Origin: Petunia secreta
Lineage: Eukaryota > Streptophyta > Magnoliopsida > Solanales > Solanaceae
Length of the DNA stretch: 64,000 bases
Assembly (NCBI GenBank): GCA_029990175.1
Contig: JARKIP010000003.1
Coordinates: forward strand, 1,922,001 to 1,986,000
Direction: 5' to 3'
The translations under genes were made by a program, and so were the position numbers. The notes under the pieces are model-generated. The model had not been told where the DNA came from and did no database searches. It saw nothing but the letters and a program-made list of their open reading frames with translations. The number at the start of each line of letters is the position of its first letter. Position 1 is the stretch's first letter. Below are positions 57,025-64,000 of the stretch, piece by piece.

Positions 57025-59279
57025 TGACACGACCCGAAATCCGGTTAGGCCGTGCGGGCACCCGACATCCTCCCCTAGACCTGTCGGGCGAACCCTTACC
57101 GATTAAATTTGGAAAATAAATATAATAATTCATAAATAAAGACAGGACAAAAAAAACAACACATACATATTGACACCTCTAAGCTGTACAAAAGAAAATT
57201 ACAGCTGTCTACCCAACATACTAGGTTTAGGGCTATCTAGACTAGACATCTAAGAGTATGAAAGAAGACAAATACCTCCTGGAGGGAGAAAAATACAGCT
57301 GAAATAATAAACAATAAACTAGTGGCCATCCGGAATAAAAGCTGGCTCACCCTAACAGCTGAAGTCGTCATCGCTCCTGAACAACGTGACGAACTCAATC
57401 CTGGAGCGAAACTGCCGAAACGAAATAGATAGACAAGAAAAAAACAACAAACAAGGGTGAGTCAAAAGGACTCAATAAGTGGGGCAGACTAGCCACCTCA
57501 AAGAATAGGATAGTTAGCCAGGGAGAAGAAACAGATAAACAAAATTCCTCTAATTTAAATTATAAAAACGCAGAGCCAGATAATAACTAGAAACACGTAT
57601 GGGATGACAAACTCATTAACAACCAGGAACGTAAGATAACCAAAATATATAGGTATCCCGAACACATCAACAATCAGAAATATATCCTGTTGCGGCGTGC
57701 AACCCGATCCATATAATTATCCTGTTGCGGCGAGCAACCCGATCCATATATTCATCCTGTTGCGGCGTGCAAACGATCCCCGCAACCCAGAATACGAGCC
57801 AGAGATATATAGGTAAGCTGACGTATGACCACGACATAATGTACAAACCGCATACATAAAACACAACACAATACACACAATAGTCAGTATGCGGTGCAAT
57901 GAGATGGGATGAATGCGGTACAATGCAATGCAGTCACATATTCCTGATACCTATCTCCGGCGCGGGACTCTCATCGTCTACCAGGAGATATATGCAAAGA
58001 TGATCCTTCACCGGCTCGGGACTCTCATCGATTACCGGGAAGTATATGCAATAATGCTCAAAACCAGAGTTCAATGCTCATATGCTCAATGCAGTACCAA
58101 CAACAGGGCATAACAAATAATATACAATGTAAATTCAAAGCTAAGGCCTAATGAGTACGCCTATTGGCAGCTACACACGTAAGGAAACACGTGGTAGAAA
58201 ATTCAAAAGGCCAGATGCCTCCAAAGAAATAGATATAAACACTTACCTTGTTACAAAGTTAGTACATCCACTCAATAACCGCTTTGTCCTTTCGATTCAT
58301 TGCCAAACGATCCCACTGTGTTCGATAACCAGAAAAATATATCACATAAGGCTAAAGGCTTCATTCCTCACATCTTAGGGCAATCCAGGTAGGAACCTGA
58401 TACCCTATTCGCATACGCAATACGCAGGCCAGGGCTATATACAGGGTTTAAGGTCACATAACCAAACCCCAAATAATTTACATTTATATGTTGCCCATAA
58501 CTCACTGAGTACGAATATATAATTAATTTTATTATCGGGGTCCATTTGACCCTTTAAACTATTAATTGAACTTATTAAAACGATGTCTAATATTCTGGGG
58601 TGAAAATACTATTTTCTCCGGCCCTTTTTCTCATTTTCTGGTATTTTTTTCCAGCGTTCCTTCTCATTTCCGTTTCTGTTTTCTTGATGTTTCTCCTTCT
58701 GTAAGCGTGTATATCTTTAGCTTATGAGCTAATCCCACAGCCGCCTAACTTATGTTTTGTCTTTTTTTTTTTTTTTCTTTTGTTTTTCTTCTTTTCTTAA
58801 CGAAAATTAAAACGGTGCCCCACGATCTTCGAAATAATTCCAACTTTTGCATACAAGTTGTACAAAATATATGTAACGTACTTGCGAAGGCGGATTTCAA
58901 ATCGGACTCCCGAAACTCAAGATGCGAATTTAAATGGAAAAGAATACAAATTATTTAACTTTCGGCATTTTAGCGGAAACTAGCCGAACAACATCGAAAT
59001 TTACTTTCGAAAGTTTCCAAAAGTTACAAATAATCATACGAACCTAGCGGCGCTTTCGGATTTCGAATCGGAGCTCATTCGCCAAAACCGAGTTCAAAAA
59101 TCTCTTTTTAATATTTATCGCCAATAAAAACTGAAACCTTCTTCCGATGCCTACCAAACGAGGTCTGATTTAGCTCAAATTTTACAGACAGGTCCTAATG
59201 GAGATTACGAATATTTTAAAATTATCGGCACGCCAATCAGAGTCCTAACTTCCGAAACGACTGACAGAAGGCCGTTTCA
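57025..59279 (-). mobile_element. Element C, 3' LTR (2255 bp)
   Basis: TGACACGACC at 57025; the end GCCGTTTCA at 59279 is a variant of GTCGTTTCA. It lacks the 57-bp array, keeps a 34/35-bp array (57688-57785) and has two 54-bp-type units (about 57955-58040). It is the shortest LTR of the family here. The expected left target duplication is TCTTC (57020-57024). Confidence 0.9.
57688..57785. repeat. 34/35-bp tandem repeat in LTR C
   Basis: About three units with CTGTTGCGGCG and GCAACCCGATCCATATA, as in LTR A. The last unit is altered (GTGCAAACGATCCCC). Confidence 0.8.
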
Positions 59280-60124
59280 TTCTCCTCCACTTAAACTCTC
59301 GTTCGTCCTCGAACGAGCCTAAATCTAAAGCAAGATTCACGCTGATAACAAAAGAACTTGCACGGCCTTCATAAACTATCCCACGGAATTTTTTTTCCTC
59401 ATGATTACAGAATTAAAACTATAACACGAACACCGGACTCTTGGAATAAAACATATCTGGATAATATGATAACACCATTGCCCGGATTATTCTGACTAAG
59501 ATGATCCTTCCTCGATCACGAGAGGAGAGTTCTACATTTTTGAAACAAAGATACATGGAACTTTGAATGGGTTAACATGATTAAGCCGATAATCACCTCT
59601 TTAATATACCTTTCGATATAGAACAAGTCGATGGAACTAGGAATTAGCTCACACTTGATGCAATAGGGGAAGCTTTTGAAGTACCTTGTCATTACACACT
59701 ACAGAGGATTTGATACAGGCTATATTATATTTTTACGAATGCACTATGCAACATCTCAGCTGATGTTAGTGTTGTTCCGCAAGCTCCTTGTGGGAATGTA
59801 GTTACTCATATCCTAATGTATGTCAAAGGTTCATCTAAACAGGGCCTATCATATAAGGATAAGGATCATGCAAATAATACTAAATAGTATGATGCAGACC
59901 AGGAATGATCTTCAGACTGAACATCTACCTCAGGGTATTGTCTTTGAATTGGAAATATTATGACTTGAAAAAGTAAATATAAAAGAGACATGTAGTTGGA
60001 CCTTCAGCTGAGGCAGAATACCAGCAACAAAGTTGATTACATGAGCACTTACAACGATAAAGTAAACTCTCAAGGAGTTGAGGTATAAAAGAGATACTCC
60101 AATGATGGATGGATGATAAGTTGC

Positions 60125-60460
60125 ACTAGACCTTTAACTCTAAATTTTTATGAAGTAAAACAGCGTCAGTATGAGGATCCAGTTCTAGTTGAATACGGAC
60201 ATATAGCCAGAAGAAAACCGGAGTCACCATACAGGGTTACTACTGACGGTGTTCTTATGTATAAATATAGACTTTGTGTTCCTGATGTTGCAGATTTACG
60301 TTGACAGATTATGATAGAGGCAAATTGTTTCAAATACACTGCTCATCCAGGTTCGACTAAGATGTACCATGATCTTAATTTATTGGTGGGATGGAATGAA
60401 GTGTGACATAGCAGAATTTGTGGCTCAGTGTTCTAATTTCCATCAAGTTAAAGTCTGTCA
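60125..60460 (+). pseudogene. Integrase zinc-domain fragment, antisense to element C
   Basis: Reads YEDPVLVEYGHIARRK and TTDGVLMYKYRLCVPDVADL, then a TGA at 60302, then homology continues (IMIEANCFKYTAHPGSTKMY and, after a frame change, FVAQCS-like sequence). Same insertion as in element B, so it was present in their common ancestor. Confidence 0.75.
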
Positions 60461-62039
60461 TCTTTCCAGACTTTATGCTTTCAGCAGATTGCCAGCTTAT
60501 ATATGATCAGGTTGCCAGCTTATCTCTGGCATTAATAGATTATTAGTGGCTTTAGCAATGATCAACACTCATTGTAGGTTTCTGTCGTGGCCTTACTTTG
60601 GGTCGTGAGAAAAGTGGTATCAACACCTCGGAGATTTAATATTACCATTCAGTATTTGGAGGAAGACTCCTCCACTTAAAGCACAAAGTCATGCAGCCAT
60701 TTGAATAGGAATAACCATCCTCGCACAGTCTACTGGACTAAAGAAGATATGGCTAAAAGCTGAACGTAGGCAAACCTAAACTACCACCTACCATTTCGAG
60801 TTGCCAAACAGCTGCAACTCTCAAGTTCACAACTCCATACCTTTTGTCGTAAACACCACCGCCTGATGGATGATACTTCTATATAAAAATTTCGGCAGAG
60901 TTTCCCCTGAAGCTGGATGATCCGCAAAAACAGAACCAGCACTATACTATACATGGGAATAGATACCCGGATAAACTGATATCCAAAACAATAATATGGT
61001 TACCCGGCTACAATAACACGTACTCTGGCTCAACACAGAGAACGTCACAAGCGGCTACCAATCGCCCAAGCTCACTAGTGCCGGACGAAGAAGAAATGGA
61101 AATATATCGAGGATAGAAATAATTTGAACTTCAGGAAGTTCATCTTCTTATTTACTTGGCTACCAAAGCTAGACTACTTCCGAATCAAGCTAACCAAAGA
61201 ATCGCAATTGAAGAAACAAATATTAAATGAGCTTTATGGAACAACATCCATGCCAATTTGACCTCTCAATAAGAAGGAAACTATGACAATTTACCAGAAA
61301 CCCCTTTTATAACCTAGATAAGCTCATAGGATAACATGACTTTAATAGCGTTTTGAACCAAGAGGAGACAGGTAGATCGAGTATTACTTACTAATCACTT
61401 TACACCGGAAGAAACAATGATACTTTCTGATGGTGATGAACTAGAATCCCATCATCCAACCAATACAGAATTCCAAAAAGAGAGGTAGACTGACTTGACA
61501 TTATAATAGAAGGTGGCACAATAGGATGCCAAGTAAACAATAGCGACACTCACTATCAAATCTCTCATATTTAGACCAGATAAATTAGTAGGGTCTCACC
61601 AATGCCCGGAATAAATCGTATCAGAAACTCACCCCTCTACCGCAACCGATTCTTAATTACGTGAATATCCAAGGAAATTGTCGAAACATGATAAGACACA
61701 CCATTTCCAGATCGATCGGAAAAATAAATCTTACTCGCAGATAAGGGAAGAAAAAATACACAGGTTTACTACATCAGATGCCTCAGCATCCTGCCAGACT
61801 AGCAGTTCATACAACTGCCTCTGCAGCTAAGCTGAGCCGCTACCCTAATAATTATTTCCATAAGAACCACAACCACCACGCTCCCGAACTCCATTGGCTA
61901 GTGGCATTTATCTGGATGATTAAGATCTAAGTGAAATCCCCTGCGACTGTGCAGGTGCCTGAGGGCAAGAAGAAGGACGATTGTCTACTTACCGGAGTAA
62001 GGAAAAACTCCTCAAAGGATAACCAGACTCATGACAATG

Positions 62040-62440
62040 ATAACACCCTTTTCGCTAAAAATGGAAACTGGACAGATTATTGATAGCTACAAAGAGAAAA
62101 CTGACTCTAATCTTGACGAACTACTTGCGCATTTGAGAATTGCGCTCTACAAGCTGAGATAACCTGGCAGGTGACCTTCCAAAATAATCAGAACTCTTAC
62201 CTCCAAATGAGGTACCATGGTTGCCCACTAGGGCCACGGGATCTCTTGCTCTCCCTCTCTAACTTTTCCCGCTCTAACTTATGGTATGCCTCGTACTTCC
62301 GAGCAATATCAACAACGATATCAAAAGAAGTCCCAACCTCAATTTTTCGAGCCATCTGGGATCTCAAGGAAGGAGAAAAATCATCAATAAATCTTTGAAT
62401 CTCTCGAAAGGCTCATGGACTAGTTCTAATGCATATCCAG
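62040..62440 (-). pseudogene. gag remnant of element C
   Basis: Minus-strand match to the gag remnants of A and B: the region reading Q.FIDDFS.SLRSQMAR and DIVVDIAR in B is recognisable at 62280-62410, broken by indels. The zinc-knuckle area lies near 62040-62070. Confidence 0.55.
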
Positions 62441-63387
62441 CCCTTCTATAGAATTCAATTTCATATTCTGAAACACCAACAGGCTAGCCGATAGGCTACC
62501 CTGTCCAATCCACTCAAACTGGAAACATTTTTCATCTCGCTCGCTACTCGAAAGGAATTTTTTTTTTCCACGAATCTAGAAGAAAAATCGAACCAAGTTA
62601 GCTAATAAGAGAGCGGCCCACCAATTCAAAGCTGGACACTGAAACCGGAAAGCAAAATAATGAACATCATACCGCTCGATATAGTCAAGAACCTGAAGGT
62701 TACACTGACATCATTTTATTTTAAAAAGAATCACGAGGTTTGTCTGATGCATTGCTTAAGAATATCGAAAGGTTCAGCCGCGTGAAATAATGCAACCTGT
62801 TTGGGCACTCGGACCGAACTGTTACCTCGGCTGGCTAACCAGCCGGAACAATTTGTAGCGCAACACATATTGCCTCTGGAACATAATTCACTGCAGCAAT
62901 ATTAAGAACTGGCATAGGAGCTCCCTGAGATCGAACATCTGTATCTGCGGCAACCTGATAAGCTGCCTAGCGAATAATAGGTTCTTGCGGTATCTGCGTC
63001 ACAAAAATTCACGTTAAAGAATCGTAGAGAGCCAAGGGAACCACAAGGCCCTGCTCCCTTGCCCATCGCAAGCTCGTACAGCTGGCACCTCCGTAACTAG
63101 ATCGTCGGCACAATCAAAAACTCTCGGGGCTTCATCAGTACTAGCCCTACGCTAGACTGCTTCGTTTTTAGCTCAAACCGTTTGCTGGTTTATTGCATGA
63201 GGGTTCACAATTACCACGAAGGAATTAACGAAAATACTTTTGTATCCTAGACCGACGCACGGTCAGAAAAGAAGGAAGTGAAACTTCCTAAATGCCATCA
63301 TAGCCTCTCGTAGATAAGTACGGACGTCTACGTACCCATCAGCGAGACTCTACTAGACACTGTCTTAGTCTGGATAGACACTAAACT

Positions 63388-63403
63388 GGGCTCTGATACC
63401 AAC
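63388..63403 (-). other. Primer-binding site of element C (tRNA-iMet type)
   Basis: Minus strand GTTGGTATCAGAGCCC next to the LTR. Confidence 0.9.
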
Positions 63404-64000
63404 TGACACGACCCGAAATCCGGTTAGGCCGTGCGGACACCCGACATCCTCCCCTAGACCCGTCTGGCGAACCCTTACCGATTAAATTTGGAAAATAAAT
63501 ATAATAATTCATAAATAAAGACAGGACAAAAAAAACAACACAGACATATTGACACCTCTAAGCTGTACAAAAGAAAATTACAGCTGTCTACCCAACATAC
63601 TAGGTTTAGGGCTATCCAGACTAGACATCTAAGAGTATGAAAGAAGACAAATACCTCCTGGAGGGAGAAAAATACAGCTGAAATAATAAACAATAAACTG
63701 GTGGCCATCCGGAATAAAAGCTGGCTCACCCTGACAGCTGAAGTCGTCATCGCTCCTGAACAACGTGACGAACTCAATCCTGGAGCGAAACTGCCGAAAC
63801 GAAATAGATAGACAAGAAAAAAACAACAAACAAGGGTGAGTAAAAAGGACTTAATAAGTGGGGCAGACTAGCGACCTCAAAGAATAGGATAGCTGGCCAG
63901 GGAGAAGAAACAGATAAACAAAATTCCTCTTATTTAAATTATAAAAACGCAGAGCCAGATAATAAGTAGAAACACGTATGGGATGACAAACTCATTAACA
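63404..64000 (-). mobile_element. Element C, 5' LTR (partial, cut by window end)
   Basis: Matches 57025-57621. I counted 14 differences over about 597 bp (about 2.3%), ten times the divergence of the LTRs of element B, so C is an older insertion. The ORFs in it are LTR sequence. Confidence 0.9.

Larger units (their letters stand above)
59280..63403 (-). mobile_element. Element C, internal region
   Basis: It begins after the LTR with the purine tract (minus AAGTGGAGGAGAA) and ends at the primer site (63388-63403). Colinear with element B throughout, including the inverted integrase piece and the gag relic, but with more substitutions. No intact coding frame. Confidence 0.88.

Overview
This window reads as plant nuclear DNA from a eudicot, most probably Solanaceae. 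That is an inference from spliced GT-AG gene remnants, an AIG1/GIMAP-type pseudogene, MULE sequence carrying a ULP protease, and very abundant Ty3/gypsy LTR elements. It is AT-rich and dominated by transposable elements. I found no gene that is clearly intact and cellular.

Layout. 1-7037: right part of a minus-strand non-autonomous LTR retrotransposon (element A). 7038-9310: a duplicated segment holding a large foldback element and an AIG1-type GTPase pseudogene; a second copy lies at 54518-57024. 9861-14213: no recognisable genes. 14214-26993 and 36919-37669: a composite MULE (Mutator-like) region. It holds a five-exon ULP/SENP-type (C48) protease gene with DUF1985-like sequence, a GRF zinc-finger pseudogene, three small coiled-coil ORFs and the C-terminal end of a MULE transposase. 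It is interrupted by a solo LTR (14564-17065) and by a complete element of the same family (element B, 26994-36918). 37670-45782: remains of two Ty3/gypsy elements in the same orientation, fused inside an integrase gene; the larger part is Tat-like. 45783-54517: AT-rich sequence with a weak three-exon gene candidate, a thrice-repeated module, long TA microsatellites, a GC-rich island that looks organellar, and a Helitron-like terminus. 57025-64000: element C, a third minus-strand member of the LTR family, cut off by the window end.

The main family (A, B, C and the solo LTR) has TG...CA LTRs of 2.3-3.2 kb, 5-bp target duplications, a tRNA-iMet-type primer site and a purine tract. Inside, only a broken gag remains, with a piece of integrase in the opposite orientation in B and C. 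LTR length varies through 34/35-, 54- and 57-bp tandem arrays, and B carries a different promoter-containing block in its LTR. The LTR pair of B is about 0.2% diverged (6 differences counted in 2875 bp), so it inserted recently although it has no coding capacity of its own. The best candidate for something little described is the MULE gene cargo: ULP protease, GRF/coiled-coil/membrane protein and a family of 96-codon coiled-coil ORFs.
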